Part shown: piece by piece, positions 36,041 through 45,549 of the stretch
Position numbering within the stretch: position 1 is the first letter of the stretch
How the letters are laid out: each line of letters opens with the position of its first letter
Source: JBPOFY01 sp051252415
GTDB taxonomy: Bacteria > Verrucomicrobiota > Verrucomicrobiia > Opitutales > Coraliomargaritaceae
DNA: 64,000 bases
Assembly (NCBI GenBank): GCA_051252415.1
Contig: JBPOGA010000016.1
Coordinates: 26,916 to 90,915 of the forward strand
Direction: 5' to 3'
Translations under genes and position numbers: made by a program
Notes under the pieces: generated by a model
The model's input: the letters and a program-made list of their open reading frames with translations, nothing else
Told to the model about the DNA's origin: nothing
The model's database searches: none

Positions 36041-37594
36041 TCACCGACCTCCGGGCAACACTCGCTTGAGCATGGCTACGAGGCTATCGAGTTCTTCGAA
36101 CTTGAAGAGATAGAGCAAGCCGAAGTATGCGGCGACTCCGCCGGGCACAAGTATGCCAACTGCGACCAAGGCGTGGAGCTTACCGTCGAGGGCAAGACTC
36201 TCGACACACCACAAGCCTGCTGTGCAAAGCAAGCCCATCAACGCGCCCGCGATTAGGATTTTAAATAATGCGGGTCGCACGCCGCTAAAGGTAATGGCCG
36301 CGCGCCCGCGCGAGAGTGAGTTCCAAAGTAAGACGGCTTGCACGAGTGCTGCGAGCACGTTGGCTGTCGCCAAACCATTGGCTCCGAAGAACTGCATGAG
36401 AATCACTCCACAGACTGCATTGATCAATAAACAGAGGCACGCGACACGCACCGGTGTTTTCATATCTTTGCTGGCGTGCAGACCACGCGTCGCAAAAGTC
36501 GCTGCGGAGTAAAACGGCAAACCAATACCGTAGATCGCGATCAATGGAATGGTGGCAATTACGTCGGCGCGATCAAAGGCGCCCCATTGAAACAAGAGTT
36601 CTAGAATCGGTTCTCCAAGCACGCAGAGCCCAACACCTGCGGGCACGGAAATACCGACGACTAGACGTGTGCCTTGCAAAAAGGACTTCGCAAAGCCTTC
36701 GTCGTCTCCAGTGGACAATGCCTTTGCCAGTAGTGGGAAAAAAACCGTGGCGACTGCGACAGTGAAAATCCCCAGCGGCAACTCCATCAAACGACTGGCG
36801 AGATACAGCACGGAAACTGCGGAGTCGTCTAATGTGAAGGCGAGCAGACGAGACACCAAAATATTGATCTGAAGAATTGCTGCGCCCATAAGGCCTGGGA
36901 CAAATAAACTCCAGAGTTCGCTCAATGCTGCCGAGCGCTGGAGTTTCCATTGCGGGCGCCAGCCTTGGCGGAACAGATCACATGCAGGTGCTGCGAATTG
37001 AAGTAGCCCGCCTACGAGCACGCCTCCGCAGAGCCAATACACGAGTTTTGCGGATTCAGCATCGAGCCACATGCCTGCGGCGACTGAGCCAATCATGGCG
37101 AGGTTGAGTAAGATCGGAGTGGCTGCCGCGACTGCGAAACGGCCGACGAGATTCAAACCCGCGGAAATAATCGCGGTGAGGCAGATGAACAGCATGTAAG
37201 GCAAAAGCACCACTGCGAGACCTGAGCCAAGGGCCCAGCGCTCGGAGAGCCAGCCGCTATCCGCTAAAAATCCGAGCAGGCACATACCGAAGCTGACAAG
37301 TATAACGAGTGCTAGGAGCAGACGAACCAGCACCTGATTCAAAAAATTGAATGCGCCCTGCTTCCCCTCGCGCTCGAGAACATCTGAAAAGACCGGCACA
37401 ATGGCCGAGGCCAGTGCCCCTTCGCCGAGCAAACGACGAAATAGATTCGGCAGGGTGAAGGCCAAAATGAAGGCGGAATTCCACAAACTGGCACCGAGGG
37501 CGGCAAAGATCAAAATATCTCGCAATAGTCCCAACACGCGCGATCCGACAGTCGAAAGGCTGACCACGAGGATGTTTTTGAGTTTATTGGACAT
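36041..37594 (-). CDS. murJ: Lipid II flippase MurJ
   Basis: This 517-residue polytopic membrane protein of the MOP/MviN superfamily has about 14 transmembrane helices. Its N-terminus (VVSLSTVGSRVLGLLRDILI) carries the conserved GSRVLGLLRD. It also has FRRLLGEGALASAIVPVFSD, typical of MurJ, and an Asn/Pro-rich ILNLAMIGSVAAG helix. MurJ moves lipid-linked peptidoglycan precursor across the inner membrane. It is transcribed alone and divergently from pta. Confidence 0.95.
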   Translation of the reverse strand: MSNKLKNILVVSLSTVGSRVLGLLRDILIFAALGASLWNSAFILAFTLPNLFRRLLGEGALASAIVPVFSDVLEREGKQGAFNFLNQVLVRLLLALVILVSFGMCLLGFLADSGWLSERWALGSGLAVVLLPYMLFICLTAIISAGLNLVGRFAVAAATPILLNLAMIGSVAAGMWLDAESAKLVYWLCGGVLVGGLLQFAAPACDLFRQGWRPQWKLQRSAALSELWSLFVPGLMGAAILQINILVSRLLAFTLDDSAVSVLYLASRLMELPLGIFTVAVATVFFPLLAKALSTGDDEGFAKSFLQGTRLVVGISVPAGVGLCVLGEPILELLFQWGAFDRADVIATIPLIAIYGIGLPFYSAATFATRGLHASKDMKTPVRVACLCLLINAVCGVILMQFFGANGLATANVLAALVQAVLLWNSLSRGRAAITFSGVRPALFKILIAGALMGLLCTAGLWCVESLALDGKLHALVAVGILVPGGVAAYFGLLYLFKFEELDSLVAMLKRVLPGGR

Positions 37595-37753
37595 AAATTG
37601 CAGGAATTAGGACATATCTGCCTGCAAATAAGAAACTACGCGGTAAAAAACTTTGGCAATTGTATATTTCCTGCTCTAAGTGGATGCTGTTACTCGAAGC
37701 GGTCACTTCCGCGAATATATATATCAATTATCACTTTCAAAATTTTAAACATC

Positions 37754-38821
37754 ATGTCACTCATAGCTAAACTCACCGTGCGTCTAAAACGCCACCCGAA
37801 ACGTGTCGTATTTCCAGAAGGCAGCGACCCACGCATTCTTCAAGCAGCACGTAAATTTGCCACGAACCACTTGGGAGTCCCAATTTTATTAGGCGACCGT
37901 GCCAAAATCAAAGAAAACGCCGAGAAGCTAAACATTAACCTCGAAAATATTCGTATTATCGAACCACGTCGCAGCAGCGAATGGGATGGTTTCGTCACAA
38001 AGTTTCAAGGTCTGCGTCGGTTCAAGAATCTAAACGACAAGGCAGTTGAGGAATACTTAGAAAATCCGAACTATTTCGCCACGATGATGTTGGCCACTGG
38101 CCAAGCCGACGCAATCGTCTCGGGTGCTACATCCACTGCATCGAGTGCGCTGCGCCCACTCTTACAGATCATTCCTTTGCACGATAATGTAAAGACCGCC
38201 TCATCACTGAATATCTTCGACCTCGAGGATTTAGATACAGGTGAAGACCGCGAACTCTTCCTTGCAGACTGTGCGGTTGTTCCAGACCCAACAAGCGAGC
38301 AACTTGGCGATATAGCAGTCAATACGGCTGCATTACGCTACCACTTAACCAATAAGAAGCCACGTGTTGCCCTTCTGAGCTACTCAAGTAAGAGCATCTC
38401 CAGTAAAAACTCGACGGTCAACAAGATGAAAGCCGCGACAGTGCTGGCTCGTCAAAAAGCACACGCGCTCGGCATCCCAATGGAAATCGATGGTGAGCTA
38501 CAAGTGGATGCGGCCCTCGATTCAGTCGTCGCAAAAACAAAGCAAATCGACGGCCCTGTGGCTGGTCGTGCCAACGTGTTGGTCTTCCCAGACCTACACT
38601 CAGCAAATATCGCCTCAAAACTCGTCGATGTGCTCACACGTGCGCGTAACTACGGCCCGATCTTAACTGGTCTTTCCAAACCTGCTGCAGAGATCAGCCG
38701 TGGTGCGAATGCAAACGATATTTTCGGAACTGCGGTCATGGTCGCCTCTCAAGCAATTGACCATAAGCTCCTCTATCCTACTGATGGAGATGATCTAAAC
38801 GAAGACGTCACGGTATTGTAG
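37754..38821 (+). CDS. pta: Phosphate acetyltransferase, catalytic domain only
   Basis: I choose ATG 37754 (MSLIAKLTVRLKRHPKRVVF), giving 355 residues. The upstream in-frame extension (from 37598) is Cys-rich and non-native. Motifs: VVFPEGSDPRILQAA, MLATGQADAIVSGATSTAS and VNKMKAATVLARQKA. The enzyme interconverts acetyl-CoA and acetyl phosphate in overflow metabolism. It is a short Pta, lacking the N-terminal regulatory region found in E. coli. That region appears as the next gene. Confidence 0.93.
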   Translation: MSLIAKLTVRLKRHPKRVVFPEGSDPRILQAARKFATNHLGVPILLGDRAKIKENAEKLNINLENIRIIEPRRSSEWDGFVTKFQGLRRFKNLNDKAVEEYLENPNYFATMMLATGQADAIVSGATSTASSALRPLLQIIPLHDNVKTASSLNIFDLEDLDTGEDRELFLADCAVVPDPTSEQLGDIAVNTAALRYHLTNKKPRVALLSYSSKSISSKNSTVNKMKAATVLARQKAHALGIPMEIDGELQVDAALDSVVAKTKQIDGPVAGRANVLVFPDLHSANIASKLVDVLTRARNYGPILTGLSKPAAEISRGANANDIFGTAVMVASQAIDHKLLYPTDGDDLNEDVTVL

Positions 38822-38857
38822 TCGACTGATCAATAAGAGCGAGAACCTGCGCACGAT

Positions 38858-40051
38858 ATGACACAGACGAATAAGCCTTTTACGGAGCCCGATGATACTG
38901 AAATATTAACGGCACCTCGTAATAAATCGACAAAGCGTATCTTCATCGCCGCCACTCGCATGAACGACGGCAAGACCACGACGAGTCTCGCCCTGTTTGC
39001 AGCACTACGCACAATGACTCAAGATGTGGGCTTCATCAAACCCGTGGGCCAGCGCTTCGTCGAAGTTGAAGGTCACCAGGTCGATGAAGACTCGGTTCTC
39101 TTGAACCGTATCTTTGATGTCAAAATCCCAATACAGGCGATGAGCCCAATTGCGGTTCATCCCAATTTCACACGTGAATTTCTAGACAACCCGAATCAAT
39201 CTCACGAAGCTCTGATCGATAAGATGTGCCGTGCGTTTGATCGAGCCGCGTATGATAATGAATATATCATCATCGAAGGCACTGGACATGCAGGAGTCGG
39301 CTCTGTGTTTAACCTCTCCAATGCAGATGTAGCTCAGCATCTAAATGCCAAAGTCATCATTGTTGCACGCGGCGGTATAGGGCGTCCGATTGACGAGATC
39401 GCCATGAATAAGGCGTTGTTCGACCAAGCTGGTGTCGAGGTGATCGGTGCGATCATCAACAAGGTCGAGCCCGACAAACTTGAGATGGTGAACAAATATT
39501 GCAGTATCGCACTAGAGCGCATGGGTATTTCACTGCTAGGCTGCATTCCCATCGAGCACAAGCTGACGCGCCCGAATCTAAAACAAATCGCAGAGGAAGT
39601 AGGTGGACGCTGGCTAAATGGTCGCAAAAAAGGTGCCGCCGAACGTGTCGATAAAGTTATCATTGGTGCCATGGCAGCCAAAGGGATTGTCGATTACTTA
39701 CAACCAGGTGTGCTCATTGTCACTCCAGGTGATCGCGAGGACATTATTCTAGCTGCCATTGCCGCCGAAGGCGTGGCTGGTAAACGCGTGCTATCAGGAA
39801 TCATCCTCACCCGAGATATACCACCACACTCGAAGTTGATGGACATGATCTCGAAAACGGACATCCCTGTTGTTATCTGTCAGGACGATAGCTATGAGGT
39901 CGCCTCGAAAATACATAACATGACGGTTAAGACGCAACCTGACGACGCCGACAAAATTCCAATTATTAAAAATCTGATCGCTAAAAACATCGACCTCGAC
40001 GTCATACGCGACGCCTTCCGCGCCGATGAATCGGACCAATCAAAAAGTTAA
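38858..40051 (+). CDS. P-loop/DRTGG protein equivalent to the N-terminal regulatory half of long Pta
   Basis: This 397-residue protein has an N-terminal dethiobiotin-synthase-like P-loop ATPase domain (FIAATRMNDGKTTTSLALFA, DVGFIKPVGQRF, IIIEGTGHAGVGSVFNLSNA). A DRTGG-type domain follows (LQPGVLIVTPGDREDIILAA). This order matches the N-terminal regulatory part of E. coli-type Pta, here a separate gene 36 bases after the catalytic one. It probably regulates Pta by nucleotide or metabolite sensing, but a standalone role is possible. Confidence 0.85.
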   Translation: MTQTNKPFTEPDDTEILTAPRNKSTKRIFIAATRMNDGKTTTSLALFAALRTMTQDVGFIKPVGQRFVEVEGHQVDEDSVLLNRIFDVKIPIQAMSPIAVHPNFTREFLDNPNQSHEALIDKMCRAFDRAAYDNEYIIIEGTGHAGVGSVFNLSNADVAQHLNAKVIIVARGGIGRPIDEIAMNKALFDQAGVEVIGAIINKVEPDKLEMVNKYCSIALERMGISLLGCIPIEHKLTRPNLKQIAEEVGGRWLNGRKKGAAERVDKVIIGAMAAKGIVDYLQPGVLIVTPGDREDIILAAIAAEGVAGKRVLSGIILTRDIPPHSKLMDMISKTDIPVVICQDDSYEVASKIHNMTVKTQPDDADKIPIIKNLIAKNIDLDVIRDAFRADESDQSKS

Positions 40052-40062
40052 TTCGACCGACA

Positions 40063-40302
40063 ATGCCTAAAAAAAGCACAGAACCCACTTTTGAAAAAGC
40101 CCTAGAATCACTCGAAGGCATTATTGAGTCGATGGAATCCGGAGAGATCGCGCTAGCCGATCTCGTTACGAAGTTCGAGGAAGGATCAAAATTGTTAAAA
40201 ACCTGCCAAGCGCAGCTAAAAGAAGCCGAAATCAAAATTGAAAAGCTCAATCTCAAGACTGGGGATGTGGAACCTTTCGACGACGCATCGGACGAAAACT
40301 AA
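40063..40302 (+). CDS. xseB: Exodeoxyribonuclease VII small subunit
   Basis: This 79-residue protein is of normal length for the family. It is a helical hairpin, with PTFEKALESLEGIIESMESG, EIALADLVTKFEEGSKLLK and the conserved CQAQLKEAEIKIEKL. Several copies assemble on XseA to form ExoVII. No xseA lies in the window. It sits 11 bases after the DRTGG gene and 53 bases before dxs; xseB next to isoprenoid genes is common in bacteria. Confidence 0.93.
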   Translation: MPKKSTEPTFEKALESLEGIIESMESGEIALADLVTKFEEGSKLLKTCQAQLKEAEIKIEKLNLKTGDVEPFDDASDEN

Positions 40303-40355
40303 CCTTTTGCGCAACCTAGAATTCGCGCGCCCAAGCCCTACTACCACTTTAGATA

Positions 40356-42260
40356 ATGTCTCTACTCGAGAAAATCAAATCGCCAGCTGACGTCAAAGCG
40401 CTGTCTGAAGACGCACTTCCGCAACTCGCAGAAGAAATCCGCCAGCGCATCATCTCGGTGACATCGAAAAACGGTGGACATGTCGGCCCGAATCTAGGTG
40501 TTGTAGAACTCACCATCGCGCTACACCGCGTGTTTGACACACCGGAAGATCGCTTTTGCTTCGACGTCGCCCACCAAGGCTATGTCCACAAGCTACTCAC
40601 AGGTCGTAATGACGAGCGCTTTGATAAGCTTCGCCAGGATGACGGCTTGAGCGGTTTCCTCAATCGCTCCGAAAGCGAGCATGATGCCTTTGGTGCGGGT
40701 CACGCAGGCACGGCACTTTCTGCAGCGCTCGGCATGGCCGCGGCGCGAGACAAGCGCGGCAGTGATGAAAATGTTGTCGCACTTTGCGGCGATGCTGCGT
40801 TCACCTGTGGCATCACTATGGAAGCGCTCAACAATGTGGCGACCTCCACCAAGAAGCTAGTCATTATTCTGAATGATAACAAGTGGTCGATCGCCAAGAA
40901 TGTCGGAGCCCTACCTCGCTATTTTAATGAGCTGATCACCAACCCCATCTACAACCGGCTCAATGATGACATCGAAGCACTTCTTCAGAAAATGCCAGGC
41001 GGTGAATCCCTGATCAACTTTGGCTCTAAGTGGAAAAAGGAAACTAAAGACTTCTTCGTCCCCTCTTCTCTCTTTGAGAAATTCAACGTTCGCTACATCG
41101 GCCCGATCGATGGACACGACCAGAAACAATTAGAGCACTACTTAGAATTCGCCAAAAACGCGGAGCAACCAGTGTTGCTACACATCTTGACCACCAAAGG
41201 TAAAGGCTACGACGTAGCGATTCAAAACCCAGAACGTTTTCACGGAGCCAGTCCATTTAATGTCGATACAGGCAAAGGCGCTCCAAGCACCGCCGAGACA
41301 CCGCCAAAGTATCAAGACGTCATGGGACAAACCATGGTCAAGCTGGGTAAAGCAGATAAAAACATCGTCGGTATCACCGCTGCGATGCCAGCAGGCACAG
41401 GAATGAACATTCTAGAAGAAGCGCTCCCCGAGCAGTTTTTCGATGTTGGCATCGCCGAAGAACATGCGGCGCTCTTTGCAGCTGGCATGGCTACTTCTGG
41501 CTTCCATCCAGTCTGTGCCATCTACTCCACTTTCCTACAACGTGCATATGATCAAATCATCCACGACATAGCGCTGCAGAATTTGCCTGTGCTGTTCTGC
41601 ATGGATCGCTCTGGCCTGTCTCCCAATGATGGAGCCACCCACCACGGATTATTTGATATTTCTTATCTACGCTGTGTGCCAACGGCTCTCATAATGGCAC
41701 CCGCCAACGAAGATGAGCTCGCGGATATGATGGCCACTGGCATCAAATATCAAGGTCCTGCATTTATTCGCTACCCGCGTGGCGAAGGGGTCGGCACACC
41801 GATCAAAGCGACACCAGAAGCTCTTGAGATTGGTAAATCCGTTCGTCTCGAAGAAGCTGGCGAGATCGACATCTGGGCAATTGGCAGCATGGTTGCGGAT
41901 GCGCAAAAACTCGCGGCACGCCTAAGTGAGCAAGGGATCAAAGCAGGTGTGGTCAATGCACGTTTCGCCAAGCCGCTGGACACCGACGCACTTATTCAAT
42001 CGGCCAGCAAATCAAAGCTCATAGTGACTATGGAAGACCATGTCATCACTGGAGGCTTCGGCACCGCTGTTATGGAAGCGCTTCAAGACGGCAATACCCT
42101 CTGCCCAGTAGAACGTATTGGCTGGCCCGACACTTTCATTGAACACGGCAGCTCGGTAAATCAACTGCGTGCCTCAGTGGGCCTAGACGCAGGTGCAATC
42201 TACCAGAAGGTGCTCAGCCGGACCGAAGCGATCCAAATGCAATCTAAACAGCACGTTTAA
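40356..42260 (+). CDS. dxs: 1-deoxy-D-xylulose-5-phosphate synthase
   Basis: This 634-residue ThDP enzyme makes DXP from pyruvate and glyceraldehyde 3-phosphate, the first step of the MEP isoprenoid pathway. Motifs: GGHVGPNLGVVELTIALHRV, FDVAHQGYVHKLLTGR, GLSGFLNRSESEHDAFGAGH and VVALCGDAAFTCG-N-type ThDP site. Also present are the catalytic Glu in FDVGIAEEHAALFA and RYPRGEG. The HVGPN and FGAGHAGTA variants differ from E. coli HLASN and FGVGHSSTS, so it is a divergent DXS. It is the last gene before a palindromic repeat. Confidence 0.93.
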   Translation: MSLLEKIKSPADVKALSEDALPQLAEEIRQRIISVTSKNGGHVGPNLGVVELTIALHRVFDTPEDRFCFDVAHQGYVHKLLTGRNDERFDKLRQDDGLSGFLNRSESEHDAFGAGHAGTALSAALGMAAARDKRGSDENVVALCGDAAFTCGITMEALNNVATSTKKLVIILNDNKWSIAKNVGALPRYFNELITNPIYNRLNDDIEALLQKMPGGESLINFGSKWKKETKDFFVPSSLFEKFNVRYIGPIDGHDQKQLEHYLEFAKNAEQPVLLHILTTKGKGYDVAIQNPERFHGASPFNVDTGKGAPSTAETPPKYQDVMGQTMVKLGKADKNIVGITAAMPAGTGMNILEEALPEQFFDVGIAEEHAALFAAGMATSGFHPVCAIYSTFLQRAYDQIIHDIALQNLPVLFCMDRSGLSPNDGATHHGLFDISYLRCVPTALIMAPANEDELADMMATGIKYQGPAFIRYPRGEGVGTPIKATPEALEIGKSVRLEEAGEIDIWAIGSMVADAQKLAARLSEQGIKAGVVNARFAKPLDTDALIQSASKSKLIVTMEDHVITGGFGTAVMEALQDGNTLCPVERIGWPDTFIEHGSSVNQLRASVGLDAGAIYQKVLSRTEAIQMQSKQHV

Positions 42261-42264
42261 GTAA

Positions 42265-42346
42265 AGTAGTCGGGTTGGCTTTAGCCGCCCGACATCGTGT
42301 AGCCCAGTGCACTGAAATGTCAGGCGGCTAAAGCCAACCTGACTAC
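42265..42346. repeat. Palindromic repeat, family H, copy 1
   Basis: The left arm begins AGTCGGGTTGGCTTTAGCCG and the right arm ends CGGCTAAAGCCAACCTGACT, separated by about 25 bases. The arms are about 28 bases long and nearly perfectly paired. A second copy lies at 45797-45880. It follows dxs and precedes the convergent sufT, so it may also act as a bidirectional terminator. Confidence 0.85.
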
Positions 42347-42369
42347 TTATAGAATGCGCTCACGTATCT

Positions 42370-42936
42370 TTACTCAATCCCGAGTTTCTGACGACCTGCG
42401 TCAGAAATCATATGCGGCGTCCACGGTGGATCCCATACGATATCAACTTGAGCAGTGGAAACTGCATCCAGTGCTTCGATATTTTGTTTTGCATCGTCTG
42501 CAATGACTGGGCCCATACCGCAACCTTGTGCAGTCAAGGTCATCTTAACATTGATCTGATGCTGTTGATTTTCGTCAGGTTGAGAAATTTGCAAATCATA
42601 GATCAAACCCAAGTCCACAATATTCACTGGGATTTCAGGATCGAAACAGTTCCTCATCGCTTCCCATACAAGCTCTTCACTGAAAGTCGCATTGGAGTGA
42701 TCCGGCTCAGACGCATCAGCGGCGGCACTCAACGATGCCGCAGCAGCCTCACCTAGAGCATCCCAATCCTTACTCGCCAAGCGAAACAATCCAGAGTCTG
42801 TGCGTATGGTAACCGTGCCCCCTAAGGCTTGCGAAATTACGGCGCGCGTGCCCGCTTTCAAGGTATGTGTCTCCCCTGCCGGTATAATTGTCGCAACGGT
42901 GTCTCTGGCGAGCGTCAGTTCTTCATTCAATTGCAT
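42370..42936 (-). CDS. sufT: Fe-S cluster assembly protein SufT
   Basis: I choose ATG 42936 (MQLNEELTLARDTVATIIPA), giving 188 residues. An earlier start adds a non-native leader. The N-terminal SufT-specific part contains GTRAVISQALGGTVTI. The C-terminal MIP18/DUF59 domain contains FDPEIPVNIVDLGLIYDLQI and LTAQGCGMGPVIADDAKQ, with the conserved Cys (C in QGCGMG). SufT-type proteins help mature Fe-S proteins in the cytosol. No other suf gene is present here. Confidence 0.9.
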   Translation of the reverse strand: MQLNEELTLARDTVATIIPAGETHTLKAGTRAVISQALGGTVTIRTDSGLFRLASKDWDALGEAAAASLSAAADASEPDHSNATFSEELVWEAMRNCFDPEIPVNIVDLGLIYDLQISQPDENQQHQINVKMTLTAQGCGMGPVIADDAKQNIEALDAVSTAQVDIVWDPPWTPHMISDAGRQKLGIE

Positions 42937-43097
42937 ACACACAAACAGATTGAATATCGATACTCTGTCAATCACAGCAAATGGATCAATCCGCTATTTC
43001 ACGCCGATGATTCCTCGAAATGTCTTGGCATCAACTAGACAACATCACATTCTAAACCTTTTCCCGTCATTTAGATAGTTCCAACACAATCCCCCCT

Positions 43098-44384
43098 ATG
43101 TTGACACACTCAATCAACCGTTGCATCCGCAACTTCACTCTCACATGCCTCTGTGTGACCACTATAACTGCGTATGCTGCGCGCGCAAAACTAGCGCCTG
43201 TTGATCTAAGCATTCTCGAAGAACGTGATGCACTTTCAGCTTATATGGATGTCGCTGAAAACATCACCTTGCTTCAGTTGGAGAAAGCTCTCGAGCAGGC
43301 CGAGTCGGACTTACGTTCTAGCGAACACTTAATGCAAACTAAAGAGAGCGCTTTTAAGGATTCCGATGATGTCAAAAAACGCGTCGAAGAAGGCGAAGCG
43401 CTTTTCGAAAGGGCGACAGTCGCACTCCGCGATGCCCAAGTCGCACTCGTTGAATTCTTAAAGGCCGCAGACACAAAGCGTGCCGAACAACGCGCACTAC
43501 TCGCTCAAAAATATAATGTCTCTCTGGAAACCAAGCCCTACGAAATTGCACTGATCGACACAGCAGATACACTTCTTAAAACTGCACGCACTAAAGGCTA
43601 TAAGACGGTATTCTATGACGGAGTATCGGTCACCGATGCTCAAGAAACTAAGCTAGTCACAGAGGACGTTCGTAAAACCGTATACGACACACTCGTCGAA
43701 GTGGATGGCGAAAACTACACTCTAATCATGCCGACCGGCCTGAAGCTGGACGATACAAGTAAGTTCACCCTAGAGAACTTCGAAGACTATGAGAATAATG
43801 CGGTGGCCCTGCTTGCTATCGAAGTCATTCAACTAGTAGATTCTGAAGACGCCCTCCTATACACGCGCCTGCTGGATCTGCACACTTTTCAGATTATCGA
43901 CCATGCTTTGCTTCGCGTCACTGGTGCAGACGTGCTCTGGAATGCCCCCACTCCAGTAGAGAACAGTGCTACGCCAGACACAGCAGTTTCAGATACGGAA
44001 ACAGCAGCCCCTGTCGAAACAGCAGCAACAGACGCTGAAGCCACATCGATTCCATTTCCAATCGGAGCCAGCATCAGTGATGATGGCATGTGGATCGACA
44101 AACTCGCACAACAAACTTACCGATTCACGATTCTCACAGAAGACGAGAATCTGCAGCTACACACGATGTTCCTGTCACATAGTTTGCTCAAAAATTCGAC
44201 TCTCACGATAATTGACGATGCATATATCGCTCGTGTGTATGGTTCTCAGGACACTGAGTTTAGTGACATCGCCGATGCTCAATTCAGCCTGATCAACGAT
44301 GGCGAAAGCAATCAAATCAAAGCGAGTGCCAATAGCAGTGACCACGTGATCGACATCGGCAGTATCACACTGGTCTACGAGTAA
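43098..44384 (+). CDS. Exported coiled-coil protein of unknown function
   Basis: This 428-residue protein has a signal peptide (FTLTCLCVTTITAYAARA). A coiled-coil region spans roughly residues 45-140 (LLQLEKALEQAESDLRSSEH; KRVEEGEALFERATVALRDA). Beta-rich parts follow, and a Thr/Ala/Glu-rich linker (about 288-315, ETAAPVETAATDAEAT). No catalytic motif is visible. It is a probable envelope protein. It is followed 34 bases later by moaC but is unlikely to share its function. Confidence 0.75.
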   Translation: MLTHSINRCIRNFTLTCLCVTTITAYAARAKLAPVDLSILEERDALSAYMDVAENITLLQLEKALEQAESDLRSSEHLMQTKESAFKDSDDVKKRVEEGEALFERATVALRDAQVALVEFLKAADTKRAEQRALLAQKYNVSLETKPYEIALIDTADTLLKTARTKGYKTVFYDGVSVTDAQETKLVTEDVRKTVYDTLVEVDGENYTLIMPTGLKLDDTSKFTLENFEDYENNAVALLAIEVIQLVDSEDALLYTRLLDLHTFQIIDHALLRVTGADVLWNAPTPVENSATPDTAVSDTETAAPVETAATDAEATSIPFPIGASISDDGMWIDKLAQQTYRFTILTEDENLQLHTMFLSHSLLKNSTLTIIDDAYIARVYGSQDTEFSDIADAQFSLINDGESNQIKASANSSDHVIDIGSITLVYE

Positions 44385-44418
44385 TTCGACTGTCGCTTTG
44401 ACATAAGGTCATTCCAAG

Positions 44419-44904
44419 GTGTTAGATAGACCAATGGAATTTACCCACTTGGATAAAGCACAACGCCCGACGATGGTTGACGTCTCGGACAAGACGGCTA
44501 CTGAACGCACTGCGATCGCCGAAGGATTTGTCTACTTAGGCCCAGAGATCATGCAGGCGTTTCGAGATGCAGGCTGGAGCTCAAAGAAAGGCCCCATCAT
44601 CGACACGGCAATTATAGCCGGAACAATGGCCGCGAAAAAGACTTCCGAGCTTATCCCCTTCTGCCATCCACTCAACTTGAAATCGGTTAAGATCAAGATC
44701 GAGCCAGTGGACGAAGCCCGCCTACGCATCGAAGCTCGAGTAAAAGTGCACGACCAAACTGGCGTCGAAATGGAAGCGCTGACTGCAGTCAGCGGCGCGG
44801 CACTCACCCTATACGACATGTGTAAAGCGGTCTCTAAGGACATTGTGATCGAGTCCACACGCCTCGTAAAAAAAACTGGCGGTAAGTCCGACTATAATCG
44901 ATGA
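44419..44904 (+). CDS. moaC: Cyclic pyranopterin monophosphate synthase
   Basis: This 161-residue enzyme carries out the second step of molybdenum cofactor synthesis. Key segments: THLDKAQRPTMVDVSDKTAT, IAGTMAAKKTSELIPFCHPL (conserved Lys and His) and EMEALTAVSGAALTLYDMCK. MoaA is not in the window. The last bases overlap the ATG of mobA by four bases, indicating a moaC-mobA-moaD operon. Confidence 0.96.
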   Translation: MLDRPMEFTHLDKAQRPTMVDVSDKTATERTAIAEGFVYLGPEIMQAFRDAGWSSKKGPIIDTAIIAGTMAAKKTSELIPFCHPLNLKSVKIKIEPVDEARLRIEARVKVHDQTGVEMEALTAVSGAALTLYDMCKAVSKDIVIESTRLVKKTGGKSDYNR

Positions 44905-45530
44905 ACCAAACAATCTATGGACTCGTGCTTGTCGGAGGCAAAAGTCGGCGCATGGGCAGCGATAAAGCACTGCTACGCTATGGCGACCAAGGCACTCAAT
45001 TGGAACGCACCGCTGGCTTATTAAATTCAGTGTGCGAAAAGGTCTTTATTTCGCAGCGCGCAGAACAGCGCTTCGAGTGCCCCGAAAAGGCTACACCAAT
45101 CTATGATTCGGTTGAAGACGCAAGAGGTCCGCTGTGCGGCATCCTTTCGGCAATGGCTGCCCACCCTCAAGCACACTGGCTTGTATTGGCATGCGACCTG
45201 CCCTTCCTCAAGCACGCTACATTGGAAAAACTAATTCGTGAGTTTCAAAACACTGAGCCACAACTCACGGCCTACCGTAGCACACACGATGGACTACCAG
45301 AACCACTCTGCGCCATCTACCCGAGTGGTAGTGGCGAGGGACTCTTAGCACTCGCCAAAGAGCTCGACAAAAGTTGCCCGCGTAAACTACTCATCGTGAA
45401 ACAAGCACACCTTGTCGAACAAGACGACCCAAGTAGTCTCGACAATATCAATACCGCAGAGGAATACGCACAAACCACAGGAGAGAGTTTACCTCTCGAC
45501 TCTGAATCAGCTCAAACGGTCGAGGGATAA
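44901..45530 (+). CDS. mobA: Molybdenum cofactor guanylyltransferase, C-terminus derived from a repeat
   Basis: This 209-residue nucleotidyltransferase has the GTP-binding start YGLVLVGGKSRRMGSDKALL and the metal site ACDLPFLKHA, with GLPEPLCAIYP later. It attaches GMP to molybdopterin. The last 16 or so residues (GESLPLDSESAQTVEG) and the stop codon are encoded by a palindromic repeat (45479-45542), so the native protein probably ended near AEEYAQTT. moaD starts 19 bases later. Confidence 0.9.
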   Translation: MNQTIYGLVLVGGKSRRMGSDKALLRYGDQGTQLERTAGLLNSVCEKVFISQRAEQRFECPEKATPIYDSVEDARGPLCGILSAMAAHPQAHWLVLACDLPFLKHATLEKLIREFQNTEPQLTAYRSTHDGLPEPLCAIYPSGSGEGLLALAKELDKSCPRKLLIVKQAHLVEQDDPSSLDNINTAEEYAQTTGESLPLDSESAQTVEG

Positions 45531-45542
45531 ACCCTCTCCTAC
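45479..45542. repeat. Palindromic repeat, family E, inside the 3' end of mobA
   Basis: The left hairpin AGGAGAGAGTTTACCTCTCG-AC (45479-45500) and the inverted right hairpin (45519-45542, GTCGAGGGATAAACCC-type) flank 18 bases. The same layout occurs at 54205-54277, and a single arm at 52886-52909. The right hairpin contains the mobA stop codon. Confidence 0.8.
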
Positions 45543-45549
45543 TCAGATT

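Noticed and set aside
44385..44418. Molybdenum cofactor riboswitch before moaC
   Set aside because: Only 34 bases separate the genes, too short for the element.
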